From: Aristolochia californica
Taxonomy: Eukaryota > Streptophyta > Magnoliopsida > Piperales > Aristolochiaceae
Assembly (NCBI GenBank): GCA_029961685.1
Contig: JARWKL010000012.1
Location: 4,999,807-5,063,806, forward strand
Length of the DNA: 64,000 nt
Direction: 5' to 3'
In this document: one piece after another, positions 49,201 to 63,400 of the stretch
Numbering within the stretch: the first letter of the stretch is position 1
Layout of the letters: each line of letters opens with the position of its first letter
Made by a program: the position numbers and the translations under genes
The notes under the pieces: generated by a model
Seen by the model: only the letters and a program-made list of their open reading frames with translations
Database searches by the model: none
What the model was told of the DNA's origin: nothing

Positions 49201-51607
49201 AGCTTTTAGGGTTGAACTAGTGGAATTTCCCAAACTTGGATAACAAAATTTTTGTGTTGATTTGTGTTGTGTGAATAAATTTTATTTACTTATATTTTTT
49301 ATTGTTTTAAATTTTTTCCATTCATAAACTCTAAAATTTTCATTTTGTTGTGATCTATTTGCCCTTTTTTGTTTACGTGATAAAGGCAGAGCGAAAACTC
49401 AAAGTTTTGATTTAAGAAAAATGTGTGCAACTAAAATGGAGATACACAATGCACAAATGTAGAGAGAGATAATTCCAAAGAGTGACTGTAATTTTAAGGG
49501 ATTGTAAGCTCTTATTAGTTTTAATATCTCAGGTTTTGCTATCGTCGGGAAAAGGGGATGGCAGGGGATTTTTAACTGAGTGTTGACTTCCAATCCATGA
49601 GTCATTTCTTACAAAAATATTGCCTGTTATGCATGATAAATCACTTTACATTCATCAACGATTGTTAGGTAAGTTTTTTGCAAACGGGCAAAATAATGGC
49701 ATTTTTGACTCGGTAAATATCCCACCACACGTTCACTTGAGAATTTAATGTGCGTTTGATATTCTATTTAAAATATTTGGATCCATAGGTCATTTGCATC
49801 TTTAACATGTTTCAATCATGCATATCCATTTTAAAAACAAGTGTAGAAGAAATCTCTTTCTTGTAAAATTCCAAGCTATTAGGGTTGAACTAGTGGAATT
49901 TCCCAAACTTTGATAACAAAAATTTTGTGTTCATTTGTGCTGTGTGAATAAATTTTCTTTACTTACATTTTATATTTTTAAAATTTTTTTCAAATAGATA
50001 AACTCTAAAATTTTCATTTTGTTGTGATCTACTGCATTTTTTTTTGTTTACGGGATGAAGGGAGAGCGAAAAACTCAAAGTTTTGATATAAGAAAAAACT
50101 GTACTTCTAAAATGGAAATGCACAATGCACAATTTTAGAGAGAGATAATTCCAAAGAGTGTCAGTATTTTTTAGGGATTGTAAGGTCTTTTTAGTTTTTA
50201 TATCTAAGGTTTTGCAATCGTCGGGAAAAGGGGGAGGCGGGGTATTTTTAACTAAGTGTTGACTCCAAATTCATAAGTCATTTCTTGCAAAAATATAGAC
50301 TGTTACGCATGATAAATCACTTTACAATCATCTACGATTGTTTGGTCACCTTTTTACAAATGGGCATCATAATGGCTTGTTTGACTCGGGTATATATTCC
50401 ACCGCACGTTCACATGTGAATTTAATGAGCTTTTTTTATTCTCTTTAATAGCTTTGGATACATAGGTCATTTGCATCTTTAACATGTTTCAAGCTTGCAC
50501 ATCCATTTTTAGAACACGTGTAGAAGAAATCTCTTTCCTCTAAAATTCCAAGTTATTAGGGTTGAACTAGTGGAATTTCCCAAACTTGGATAACAAAACT
50601 TTTGTGTTCATTTTTGGTGTGTGAATAAATTTTCTTTACTTACATTTGTTATTGTTTTAAATTTTTTCCATAAATAAACTCTAAAATTTTCATTTAGTTG
50701 TGATCTATTTGCCTTTTTTTTTGTTTATGGGATGAAGGGAAAGCGAAAAATCAAAGTTTTGATTTAAGTAAAAAGTGTACATCTAAAATGGAGATGCACA
50801 ATGCACAAATGCAGAGAGATATAATTCCGAAGAGTGTCTGTAATTTTTAGAGGTTGTAAGCTCTTTCTAGTTTTTATATCTCAGGTTTTGCAATCGTCGG
50901 GAACAGGGGGAGGCGGGGGATTTTTAACCGAGTGTTGACTTCCAATCAATATGTCATTTCTTACAAAAATATAGCCCGTTACGCATGATAAATCACTTTA
51001 CAATCATCAATGATTGTTAGGTTAGCTTTTTTCAAATGGGCAAAATATTGGCTTGTTTGACTCAGGTAAATATCCCATCGCACGTTGACTTGAGAATTTA
51101 ATGAGCGATTTTTATTCTCTTTAAAAGCTTTGGATCGATAGGTCATTTGCATCTTTAACATGTTTCAAGCATGCATATTCATTTTTAAAACACGTGTAGA
51201 AGAATTCTCTTTCTTGAAAATTTTCAAGCAATTAGTGTTGAACTAGTGGAATTTCCCTAACTTGGATAACAAAACTTTGTTGTTCATTTGTGGTGTTTTA
51301 ATCAATTTTCATTACTTACATTTGTTATTGTTTTAAATTTTCTCCAAACATAAACTCTAAAAGTTTTCATTTTGTTGTGATCTATTTGCCTTTTTTTTGT
51401 TTATGGGATGAAGGGAGAGCGAAAACTCAAAGTTTTTATTTAAGAAAAAAGTGTACATCTAAAATCGTGATGCACAATGCACAAATGTAGAGAGATATAA
51501 TTCTAAAGAGTATCTGTAATTTTTAGGGATTGTAAGCTCTTTTTAGTTTTTATATCTTAGGTTTTGCAATCGTCGGGAACAGGGGGAGGCAGGGGATTTT
51601 TAATTGA
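46283..51607. repeat. Block 2 monomers matching 21409-26795
   Basis: Phase starts are 46283, 46957, 47631, 48305, 48916, 49580, 50256 and 50932. The first follows the 45636 monomer directly, so six slots present in block 1 (17359 to 20735) are missing. The monomer at 48305 is only 611 bp: near 48651, acaaaaattttattccattc joins the two ends of the T-rich stretch with T microhomology and a loss of about 64 bp. Confidence 0.85.
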
Positions 51608-52383
51608 GTGTTGACTCCCAAACCATAAGTCATTTCTTACAAAAATATAGTCCGTTACACATGATAAATTGATTTACAATCATCTAGTATTGTTAGGTCA
51701 GCTTTTTGCAAATGGGCAAAATAATGGCTTGTTTGACACGGGTAAGTATCCCACCGCACGTTGACTTGAGAATTTACTGAGCGTTTGTTATTCTCTTTAA
51801 AAGCTTTGGATCCATAGGTCATTTGCATCTCTAACATGTTTCAAGCATGCAAAATATCCGACCACACATTCACTTGAGAATTTCATGAGCGTTTCTTATT
51901 CTTTTTAAAAGGTTTAGATCCATAGGTCATTTGCATCTACAACATGTCTCAAGCATGCTTATCCATTTTTAATACACGTGTTGAAGAAATCATTTTCTTC
52001 TAAAATTCCAATCTATTAGGGTTGAACTTGTGGAATTTCCAAAATATGGATTATGAAACTTTTGTGTTTATTTGTGTTGTGTGAATAAATTTTCTTTACT
52101 TACATTTGTTATTGTTTTAAATTTATTTCATACTTAAACTCTTAAATTTTCATTTTGTTGTGATCTATTTGCCTTTTTTTTGTTTACGGGATGAAGGGTG
52201 AGCGAAAACTCAAAGTTTTGATTTAAGAAAAAATTGTACATCTGAGATGAAGATGCACAATGCACAAATATAGAGAGATATAATTCCAAAGAGTGTCTAT
52301 AATTTTTAGGGATAGTAAGCTCTTTTTAGTTTTTATATCTCAGGTTTTGCAATCGTCGGGAAAAGGGGAAGGATTTTAACTGA
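51608..52383. repeat. 776-bp hybrid monomer
   Basis: The left part matches 26795 (catctagtattg) as far as aagcatgc at 51850. The sequence then steps back to an aaaatatccgaccacac segment and continues as the right part of the 27471 slot (cgtttcttattc, catctacaacatg). About 100 bp of the monomer is therefore present twice, in two versions. Relative to block 1 about 577 bp are missing. Confidence 0.85.
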
Positions 52384-55058
52384 GTGTTGACTCCCAATCC
52401 ATAAGTCATTTCTTACAACAATATAGCCCTTTACGCATGGTAAATCACTTTACAATTATCTATGATTGTTAGGTCAGCTTTTAGCAAACGGGCAAAATAA
52501 TGGCTTGTTTGACACGGGTAAATATCCCACCGCACGTTGACTTCAGAATTTAATGAGGGTTTGTTAGTCTCTTTAAAAGCTTTGGATCCATAGATCATTT
52601 TCATCTCTAACATGTTTCAAGCATGCATATCCTTTTTTAAAACACGTGTAGAAGAAATCTCTTTCTTGTAAAATTCCAAGATATTAGGGTTGAACTAGTG
52701 GAATTTCCCAAACTTGGATAACAAAAATTTTGGGTTCATTTGTTCTGTGTGAATAAATTTTCTTTACTTATATTTGTTATTGTTTTAAATATTTTCCATT
52801 CATAAACTCTAAAATTTTCATTTTGTTGTGATAAATTTTCCTCATTTTTGTTTACGAGATGAAGGGAGAGGGAAAGCTCAAATTTTTTATTTAAGAAAAA
52901 AGTGTACATCTAAAATGGAGATTCACAATGCACAAATGTAGAGAGAAATAATTCCAAAGAGTGCCTGTAATTTTTAAGGATTGTAAGCTCTTTTTATTTT
53001 TTATATCTCTGGTTTTACAATCGTCGGGAAAAGGGGGAGGCGGGGGATTTTTAACTGAGTGTTGACTCCCAACCCATAAGTCATTTCTTACAAAAATATA
53101 GCCCGATACGCATGATAAATCTCTTTACAATCATCTATAATTATTTGGTCAACGTTTTGTGAACGGGCAAAATAATGGCTTGTTTGACTCGGGTAAATAT
53201 CCCACCGCACGTTCACTTGAGAATTTAATAAGCGTTGGTTATTCTCTTTAAAAGCTTTGGATCCATAGGTCATTTGCATCTTTAACATGTTTCAAGCTTG
53301 CATATCCATTTTTAAAACACGTGTAGAAGAAATCTCTTTCTTGTTAAATTCCAAGCTATTAGGGTTGAAGTTGTGGAATTTCCCAAACTTGGATAACAAA
53401 ACTTTTGTGTTCATTTGTGGTGTGTGGATAAATTTTCTTCACTTAAAATTGTTATTGTTTTAAATTTTTTCCATACATAAAGTCTAAAATTTTCATATTA
53501 TTGTGATCAATTTGCCTTTTTTTGTTTCCGGGATGAAGGGAGAGGAAAACTCAAATTTTTTATTTAAGAAAAAAGTGTACATCTAAAATGTAGATGGACA
53601 ATGCACAAATGTAGAGAAAGATAATTCCAAAGAGTGTCTATAATTTTTAGGGATTGTAAACTCTTTTTAGTTTTTGTATCTCAGGTTTTGCAATCGTCAG
53701 GGAAAGGGGGAGGCAGGGGATTTTTAACATAGTGTTGACTCCCAATCCATAACTCATTTCTTAAAAAAATATAGCCCGTTACGCATGATAAATTACTTTA
53801 CAATCATCTATGATTGTTATGTCAACTTTTTGAAAATGGGCAAAATAATGGCTTGTTTGACTCGGGTAAATATCCCACCGCATGTTGACTTAAGAATTTA
53901 TTGAGCGTTTGTTATTCTCTTTAAAAGCTTTGGATCCATCGGTCATTTGCATCTTTAACATGTTTCAAGCTTGCATATCCATTTTTAAAACACGTGTAGA
54001 AGAAATCTCTTTCTTTTAAAATTCCAAGCTATTAGGGTTGAACTAGTGGAATTTCCCAAACTTGGATAACAAAAATTTTGTGTTCATTTGTGCTGTGTGA
54101 ATAAATTTTTTTTACTTACATTTGTTATTGTTTTAAATTTTTTCCACCCATAAACTCTTAAATTTTCATTAGTTGTTATATATTTGCCCTTTTTTCTTTA
54201 CGGGATGAAGGGAGAGCGAAAACTCAAAGTTTTGATTTAAGAAAAAAATCTACATCTAAAATGGAGATTCACCTATGCACAAATTTAGAAAGATATAATT
54301 CCAAATAGTGTTTGTAATTTTTAGGAATTGTAAGCTCTTTTTAGTTTTTATATCTCAGATTTGCAATCGTCGAGAAAGGGGGAGGTGAAGGATTTTGGAC
54401 TGAGTGTTGACTCCCAATTCATAAGTCATTTCTTACAAAAATATATCTCTTTATGCATGATAAATCACTTTACAATCATCTATGATTGTTTTGTCAGCTT
54501 TTTGCAAACAGGCAAAATAATGACTTGTTTGACTCGGGTACACTTGAGAATTTAGTGAGTGTTTGTCATTCTCTTTAAAAGCATTGGATCCATAGATCAT
54601 TTGCATATTTAACATGTTTCAAGCATGCATATCCATTTTTAAAACACGTGTAGAAGAAATCACTTTCTTGTAAAATTCCAAGCTATAAGGGTTGAACTAG
54701 TGGAATTTCCCAAACTTTGGTAATAAAACTTTAGTGTTCATTTGTGGTGTGTGAATAAATTTTCTTTACTTACATTTGTTATTGTTTTAAATTTTTTCCA
54801 CACGTAAACTCTAAAATTTTCATTTGTTGTGATATATTTGCCTTTTTTTCTTTACGGGATGAAGAGAGAGCGAAAACTCAAAGTTTTGATTTAAGAAAAA
54901 AGTGTACATCTAAAATGGAGATTCACCTATGCACAAATTTAGAGAGATATAATTCCAAATAGTGTTTGTAAATTTTAGGGAATGTAAGCTCTTTTTAGTT
55001 TTTATATCTCAGTCTTTGCAATCGTCGGGAAAGGGGGATGCGAAGGATTTTTAACTAA
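52384..55058. repeat. Block 2 monomers matching 28148-30820
   Basis: Phase starts are 52384, 53059, 53732 and 54404, with spacings of 675, 673, 672 and 655 bp. Monomer 54404 carries an 18-bp loss (gactcgggtacacttgag near 54530) that is shared with 30167, 30821, 55059 and 56107. Confidence 0.85.
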
Positions 55059-56106
55059 GTGTTGACTCCCAATCCATAAGTCATTTCTTACAAAAATATA
55101 GCTCATTATGCATGATAAATCACTTTACAATCATCTATGATTATTTTGTCAGCTTTTTGCAAACAGGCAAAATAATGACTTGTTTGACTCGGGTACACTT
55201 GAGAATTTAATGAGCGTTTTTTATTCTCTTTAAAAGCATTATATCCATAGGTCATTTGCATCTTTAACATGTTTCAAGCATGCATATCCATTTTTAAAAC
55301 ACAAGTGGAAGAAATCACTTTCTTGTAAAATTTAAAGCTATAAGGATTGAACTAGTGGAATTTCCCAAACTTGGATAACAAAACCTTTGTGTTCATTTGT
55401 GGTGTGTGAACAAATTTTCATTACTTAAATTTTTGTTGTTTTAAATTTTTTCCATTCATATACTCTAAAATTTTCATTTTGTTGAGATCTATTTGACTTT
55501 TTTTATTTTACGGGATGAAGGGAAAGCGAAAACTCAAAGTTTTGATTTAAGAAAAAGTTTACATCTAAAATGGAGATGCACAATGCACAAATGTAGAGAA
55601 TTTAATGTGCGTTTGTTATTCTCTTTAAAAGCTTTGGATCCATAGGTCATTTGAATCTCTAACATGTTTCAAGCATGCATATCCATTTTTAAAACACGTG
55701 TAGAAGAAATCTCTTTCTTGTAAAATTCCAAGCTATTAGGGTTGAACTAGTGGAATTTCCCAAACTTGGATAACAAAACTTTTGTTGTCATTTGTGGTGT
55801 GTGAATAAATTTTATTTACTTACATTTCTATTGTTTTAAATTTTTTCCATACATAAACTCTTAAATTTTCTTTTTTTGTGATATATTTACCTTTTTTTTG
55901 TTTACGGGATGATGGGAGAGCGAAAAATCAAAATTTTCATTTAAGAAAAAAGTGTACATCTAAAATGGAGATTCACAATGCACAAATGTAGAGAGATATA
56001 ATTCCAAATAGTGTCTATAATTTTTAGGGATTGTAAGCTCATTTTAGTTTTTATATCTCAGGTTTTGCAATCGTCGGGAAAGTGGAGGCGAAGGATGTTT
56101 AACTGA
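55059..56106. repeat. Fused monomer pair with GAGA junction, block 2 copy
   Basis: A 1048-bp unit matching 30821-31875. The junction cacaaatgtagagaatttaa is at about 55585-55603, with GAGA at 55596-55599. It is the same breakpoint as in block 1. Confidence 0.9.
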
Positions 56107-58069
56107 GTGTTGACTCCCAATCCATAAGTCATTTCTTACAAAAATAAAGCCCGTGACGTATGATAAATCACTTTACAATCATGTATGATTGTTTGGTCAG
56201 CTTTTTGCAAACGGGCAAAATATTGGCTTGTTTGACTCAGGTACACTTGAGAATTTAATGAGCGTTTGTTATTCTCTTTAAAAGCATTGGATCCTTAGGT
56301 CATTTTAATATTTAACATGTTTCAAGCATGCATATCCCTTTTTAAAACACGTGTAGAAGAAATCTCTTTCTTGTAAAATTCCAAGCTATTCGGGTTGAAC
56401 TAGTGGTATTTCCCAGACTTAGATAAAAAAACTTTTGTGTTCATTTTTGGTGCGTGAATAGATTTTCTATACCTACATTTGATATTCTTTGAAATTTTTT
56501 CCTTAGATAAACTCTAAAATTATCATTTTGTTGTGATCAATTTGCCTTTTTTTGTTTACGGGATAAAGGGAGAGCGAAAACTCAAAGTTTTGATTTAAGA
56601 AAAATGTGTACATCTAAATTGGAGATGCACAATGCACAATTGTAGAGAGAGAAAATTCCAAAGAGTGCCTGAAATTTTGAGGGATTGTAAGCTCAATTTA
56701 GTTTTTATATCTCAGGATTTGCAATCGTCGAGAAAAGGGGGAGGCGGGGGATTTTTAACTGAGTGTTGACTCCAAATTAATAAGTAATTTCTTTCAAAAA
56801 TATAGCCCGTGACGCATGATAAATCACTTTACAATCATCAATGATTGTTAGGTAAGTTTTTTACAAACGGCCAAAATAATGGCTTGTTTGACTCCGGTTA
56901 ATATCCCACCGCACATTCACTTGGGAATTTATTGAGCGTTTGTTATTCTCTTTAAAAGCTTTGGATCCATAGGTCATTTGCATCTTTAACATGTCTCAAG
57001 CTTGCACATCCATTTTTAAAACACGTGTAGAAGAAATCTCTTTCTTGTAAAATTCCGTGCTACTAGGGTTGAATTAGAGGAATTTCCCAAACTTGGATAA
57101 CAAAACTTTTGTGTTCATTTGTGGTGTGTGAATAAATTTTCTTTACTTACATTTGTTATTGTTTAAAATATTTTCCATACATAAACTCTGAAATTTTCAT
57201 TTTGTGGTGATCTATTTGCCTTTTTTTGTTTATGGGATGAAGGGAAAGCGAAAAATCAAAGTTTTGATTTAAGTAAAAAGTGTTCATCTAAAATGGAGAT
57301 GCACAATGCACAAATGCAGAGAGATATAATTCCGAAGAGTGTCTATAATTTTTAGTGGTTGTAAGCTCTATCTAGTTTTTATGTCTCAGGTTTGGCAAAC
57401 GCCGGGAACAGGGGGAGGCGGGGGATTTTTAACTGAGTGTTGATTCCCTATCCGTAAGTCATTTATTGCAAAAATATAGTCCGTTACGCATGATAAATCA
57501 TTTTACAACCATCTATGATTGTTAGGTCAACTTTTTGCAAAAGGGTAAAATAATGGCTTGTTTGACTCGGGTAAATATCCCACCGCACGTTCACATGAGA
57601 ATTTAATGAGCGTTTGTTATTCTCTTTAAAAGCTTTGGATCCATATGCCATTTGCATCTTTAACATGTTTCAAGCATGCATATGCATTTTTGAAACACGT
57701 GTAGAAGAAATGTCTTTCTTGTAAAATTCCAAGCTATTAGTGTTGAACTAGTGGAATTTCCCAAACTTTGATAACAAATATTTTGAGTTCATTTTTGGTG
57801 TGCGAATAAATTATATTTACATACATTTCTTATTGTTTTAAATTTTTTCCATACTTAAACTCTTAAATATTCATTTTCTTGTGATCTATTTGCCTTTTTT
57901 GATTTAAGAAAAAAGTGTATCTGAAATGGACATGCACAATGCACAAATGTAGAGAGAGATAGTTCCAAAGTGTGTCTGTAATTTTTAGGGATTGTAAACT
58001 CTTTTTAGTTTTTATATCTCAGGTTTTGCAATCGTTGGGAAAAGGGGGAGGCGGGGGATTTTTAACTGA
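56107..58069. repeat. Block 2 monomers 56107, 56763, 57437
   Basis: Spacings are 656, 674 and 633 bp. Monomer 56107 has the 18-bp-deleted left half typical of the preceding slots but the right half expected for its slot. Monomer 57437 ends with the 41-bp loss of the purine-rich stretch at 57895-57900, as in block 1. Confidence 0.8.
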
Positions 58070-59824
58070 GTGTTGACTCCCAATCAATAAGAATTTTCTT
58101 ACAAAAATATAGCCCGTTACGCATGATAAATCACTTTACAATCATCAATGATAGTTAGGTTACCTTTTTGAAAATGGGCAAAATAATGGCTTGTTTGAGT
58201 CGGGTAAATATCCCACCGCATGTTGACTTGAGAATTTAATGAGCTTCTTTTATTCTCTTTAAAAGCTTTGGATCCGTAGGTCATTTGCATCTTTAACATG
58301 TTTCAAGCATGCATATCCATTTTTAAAACACGTGTAGAAGAATTCTCTTTCTTGTGAATTTTCATGCTATTAGTGTTGAACTAGTGGAATTTCCCTAACT
58401 TGGATAACAAAACTTTGTTGTTCATTTGTGGTGTTTTAATCAATTTTCATTACTTACATTTGTTATTGTTTTAAATTTTTTCCAAACATAAACTCTAAAA
58501 GTTTTCATTTTGTTGTGAACTATTTGCCTTTTACTTATTTGAACACATCTAGTATTGTTAGGTCAGGTTTTTGGAAACGGGCAAAATAATGGCTTGTTTT
58601 ACTCGGGTAAATATCCCACCGCATGTTCGCTTGACAGTTTAATGAGTGTTTGTTATTCTCTTTAAAAGCTTTGGATCCATAGGTCATTTGCTTCTTTAAC
58701 TATTTTCAAGCATGCAGATCCATTTTTAAAACACGTGTAAAAGAAATATCTTTCCTAGAAAATTCTAAGCTATTAGGGTTGAACTAGTGGAATTTCCCAA
58801 ACATGGATAACAAAACTTTAGTGTTCATTTGTGGTGTGTGAAAAAAATTTCTTTACATATATTTGTTATTTTTTTAAATTTTTTCCATACATAAACTCTT
58901 AAATTTTCATTTTGTTGTGATCTATTTGCCTTTTTTTTTTGTTTATGGGATGAAGGGATTCCAAAAACACAAAGTTTTGATTTAAGAAAAAAGTGTACAT
59001 CTGAAATGTAGATGCACAATGCACAAATGTAGAGAGAGATAATTCTAAAGAGTGTCTATAATTTTTAGGGATTGTAAGCTCTTTTTAGTTTTTATTTCTC
59101 AAGTCTTGCAATCGTCAGGAAAAGGGGGAGGCGAGGGATTATTTAGTGAGTGTTGACTCCATATCCATAAGTCTTTTCTTACAAAAAAATATAGCCCGTT
59201 ACGCATGATACATCACTTTTCGATCATCTATGATTGTTAGGGTAGCTTTTTGCAAATGGGCAAAATAATGGCGTGTTTGGCTTGGGTAAATATCCCACCG
59301 CACGTTCACTTGAGAATTTAATGAGCGTTTCGTATTCTCTTTAAAAGCTTTGGATCCATAGATCATTTGCATCTAGAACATGTTTCAAGCCTGCATATCC
59401 ATTTTTAATACACGTGTTGAAGAAATCCTTTTCTTGTAAAATTCCATCTATTAGGGTTGAACTGTTGAATTTCCAAAACATGGATAATGAAACTTTTGTG
59501 TTTATTTGTGCTGTGTGAATAAATTTTCTTTACTTTTATTTGTTATTGTTTTAAATTTTTTCCATACATAAACTCTAAAATTTTCATTTTGTTGTGATGT
59601 ATTTCCCTTTTTTTAGTTTACGGGATGAAGGGAGAGCGAAAACTCAAAGTTTTGATTTAAGAAAAAATTGTACATCTGAGATGGAGATGCACAATGCACA
59701 AATGTAGGGAGATATAATTCCAAGGAGTGTCTATAATTTTTAGGGATTGTAAGCTCTTTTTAGTTTTTATATCTCAGGTTTTGCAATCGTCGGGAAAAGA
59801 GGGAGGTAGGAGATTTTTAACTGA
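58070..59824. repeat. Block 2 fused pair with filler, and last monomer
   Basis: The 1080-bp unit at 58070-59149 repeats the junction of 33854-34932, here reading ttacttatttgaacac at 58531-58546. The monomer at 59150 is the counterpart of 34933. Confidence 0.85.
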
Positions 59825-60472
59825 GTGTTGACTCCCAATCCATAAGTCATTTCTTAAAACAATATAGCCCGTTACGCATGATAAATCACTTTACAATTAT
59901 CTATGATTGTTAGGTCAGCTTTTAGCAAACAGGCAAAATAATGGCTTGTTTGACACGGGTAAATATTCCACCGCACGTTCTCTTTAAAAGATTTAGATTC
60001 ATAGGTCATTTGAATCTTTAACATGTTTCAAACATGCATATCCATTTTTAAAACATGTGTAGAAGAAATCTCTTTCTTATAAAATTCAAAGCTATTAGGG
60101 TTGAACTTGTGGAATTTCCCAAACTTGGATAATAGAACTTTTGTGTTCATTTGTGGTGTGTGAATAAATTTTCTTTAGTTACATTTGTTATTGTTTTAAT
60201 TCTTTTTTCCATAAGTAAACTCTTAAATTTTCATTTTTTTTTGTGATCTATTTGCCTTTTTTTTGTTGACGGGAAGAAGTTATAGCGAAAACTGAAAGTT
60301 TATATTTAAGAAAAAAGTTTACATCTTAAATGGAGATGCACAATGCAAAAATGTAGAGAGTGATAATTCTAAAGAGTGTCTGTAAGTTTTAGGGATTGTA
60401 AGCTCTTTTAGTGTTTTTATCTCAGGTCATGCAAACGTCGGGAAAAGGGGGAGGCAGGTGATTTTTAACTGA
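59825..60472. repeat. 648-bp fused monomer, block 3
   Basis: The left part matches 35606 (ttaaaacaatatagcccg, gacacgggtaaat). At 59978-59980 gcacgttc joins tctctttaaaagatttagat, the right part of the slot seen at 5646 and 36393. The shared ttc suggests microhomology. The 110-bp duplication and most of one monomer were removed. Confidence 0.85.
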
Positions 60473-63400
60473 GTGTTGACTCCCAATCAATAAGTTATTT
60501 CTTAAAAAAATAAAGCCCTTAACACATGATAAATCACTTTACAATCATCTATGATTGTTAGGTAATGGCTTGTTTGACTCGGGTAAATATTCCACATCAC
60601 GTTCACTTGAGAATTTAATGAGAGTTTTTATTCTCTTTAAAAGCCTTGGATCCATAGGTCATTTGCATCTTAAACATGTTTCAAGCATGTATATCCATTT
60701 TTAAAACACGTGTAGAAGAAATATCTTTCTTGTAAAATTCCAAGCTATGAGGGTTGAACTAGTGAAATTTCCAAAACTTATATAACAAAACTTTTGTGTA
60801 CGTTTGTGGTGTGTGAATAAATTTTCTTTACTTACATTTGTTATTGTTTTAAATTTTTTTTCATTCGCAAATTCTAAAATTTTAATTTTGTTGTGATCTA
60901 TTTGCCTTTGTTTGTCTACGGGATGAAGGGAGAGGGAAAACTCAAAGTTTATATTTAAGAAAATAGTGTACATCTAAAATGGAGATGCACAATACACAAA
61001 TGTAGAGAGAGATAATGCCAAAGAGTGTCTGTAATTTTTAGGGATTGTAAGCACTTTTTAGTTTTTATATCTCAGGTTTTGCAATCGTCAGGAAAAGAGG
61101 GAGGCGGGGCATTTTTAACTTAGTGTTGACTCCCAATCCATAAGTCATTTCTTAAAAAAATATAGCCCGTTACGCATGATAAATCACTTTACAATAATCT
61201 ATTATTGTTAGCTAATGGCTTGTTTGACTCGTGTAAATATCCCACCGCACGTTCACTTGAGAATTTAATGAGCGTTTGTTATTCTTTTTAAAAGTTTTGG
61301 ATCCATAGATCATTTGCATCTTTAACATGTTTCAAGCATGCATATCCATTTTTAAAACACGTGTAGAACAAATCTCTTTCTCATAAAATTCCAAGCTATG
61401 AGGATTGAACTTGTGGAATTTCCAAAATTTACATAACAGAACTTTTGATTTCGTTTGTGGTGTGTGAATAAATTTTCATTACTAACATTTGTTATTTTTT
61501 AAAATTTTTTTCCATACGTAAACTCTAAAATTTTAATTTTGTTGTGATCTATTTGCCTTTTTTTTGTTTACGGGATGGAGGGACAACGAAGACTCAAAGT
61601 TTAGATTTAACAAAAACGTGTACATCTAAAATGGAGATGCACAATGCACAAATGTAGATAGAGATAACTCCAAAGAGTGTCTACAATTTTTAGGGATTGT
61701 TAGCTCTTTTTAGTTTTTATATCTCAGGTTTTGCAATCGTCGAGAAAAGGGGGAGGCGGGGGAATTTTAACTGTGTGTTGACTCCCAATCCATAATTCAT
61801 TTCTTAAAAAAATATCGTCTGTTACGCATGATAAATCACTTTACCATCACCTATGATTGTAAGGTCAAATATTTTCAAACGGGCAAAATAATGGCTTGTT
61901 TGACTCGGGTAAATATCCCACCACACATTCACTTGAGAATTTAATGAGTTATTGTTATTCTCTTTAAAATCTTTAGATCCATAGGTGATTTGAATCTTTA
62001 AGATGTTTCAAGCATGCATATCCATTTTTAAAACACGTGTGGAAGAAATCTCTTTCTTGTAAAATTCCAACCTACGAGGGTTGAACTAGTGGAATTTCCC
62101 AAAGTTGGATAATAGAACTTTTGTGTTCATTTGTGGTGTGTGAATAAATTTTATTTACTTACATTTGTTATTGTTTTAATTTTTTTCCAGAAGTAAACTC
62201 TCAAATTTTCATTTTTTTTGTGATCTATTTGCCATTTTTTTGTTTACGGGATGAAGTGATAGCGAAAACTGAACATTTTGATTTAAGAAAAAAGTGTACA
62301 TCTAAAATAAATATGCACAATGCACAAATGTAGAGAGAGATAATTCCAAAGAGTGTCTGTAATTTTTAGGGATTGTAAGCTCTTTTTAGTTTTTATATAT
62401 CAGGTCTTACAATCATTGGGAAAAGGGGAGATGGATGATTTTTAATTCAGTGTTGACTCCCAATCCATAAGTCATTTCTTACAAAAATATAGCCCACAAC
62501 GCATGATAAATCACTTTACAATCATCTATGATTGTTAGGTAATGGCCTGTTTGACTCGAGTAAATATCCCACCGCACGTTCACTTGAGAATTTCATGAGT
62601 GTTTTTTATTCCCTTTAAAAGCTTTGGATCCAGAGGTCATTTGCATCTTTAACATGTTTCAAGCATGCATATCCATTTTTAAAACACATGTAGAAGAAAT
62701 CTCTTTCTTGTAAAATTCCAAGCTATGAGATTTGAACTAATGGAATTTCCCAAACTTATATAAAAAAATCTTTTGTGTTCGTTTGTGGTGTGTGGATAAA
62801 TTTTCTTTACATAAATTTGTTATTTTTTTAAATTTTTTTCCATTCGTAAATTCTAAAATTTTAATTTTGTTGCGATCTATTTGCCTTTTTTTTTGTCTAC
62901 GGGATGTAGGGAAAGGGAAAACTCAAAGTTTATATTCAATAAAAAAGTGTCCATCTAAAATGGAGATGCACAATGCACAAATGTAGAGACAGATAATTCC
63001 AAAGAGTGTCTATAATTTTTAGGGATTGTAAGCTTTTTTTAGTTTTTATATCTCAGGTTTAGCAATCGTCGGGAAAAGTGGGAGGCGGGGGATTTTTAAC
63101 TGAGTGTTGACTCCCAATCCATAAGTCATTTCTTACAAAAATATAGCCCGTTACGCATGATAAATCACTTTACAATCACCTATGATTGTTAGTTCAGCGT
63201 TTTGCAAACGGGCAAAATAATGGCTCCTTTAACTCGGGTAAATATCCCGCCGCACGTTCACTTGAGAATTTAATGAGTGTTTTTTATTATCTTTAAAAGC
63301 TTTAGATCCATAGGTCATTTGCATCTTTAACATGTTTCAAGCATGCATATCCATTTTTAAAACACGTGTAGAAGAAATCTCTTACTTGTAAAATTCCAAG

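Larger units (their letters stand above)
35606..59824. repeat. HOR block 2 (contracted, ~24.2 kb)
   Basis: This is a second copy of the higher-order unit, with 35 phase units. Relative to block 1 it lacks the slots at 10645, 11996, 12671, 17359, 18032, 18705, 19376, 20047, 20735 and 22083, and it fuses 26795 with 27471. It carries one slot that block 1 lacks (46957). It also has several private internal deletions: near 37219, 38588, 39850, 45867 and 48651. Slot order is otherwise the same as in block 1. One hand comparison of matched monomers (11322 against 41586, including their upstream ends) found about 8 differences in 330 bases. Confidence 0.85.
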
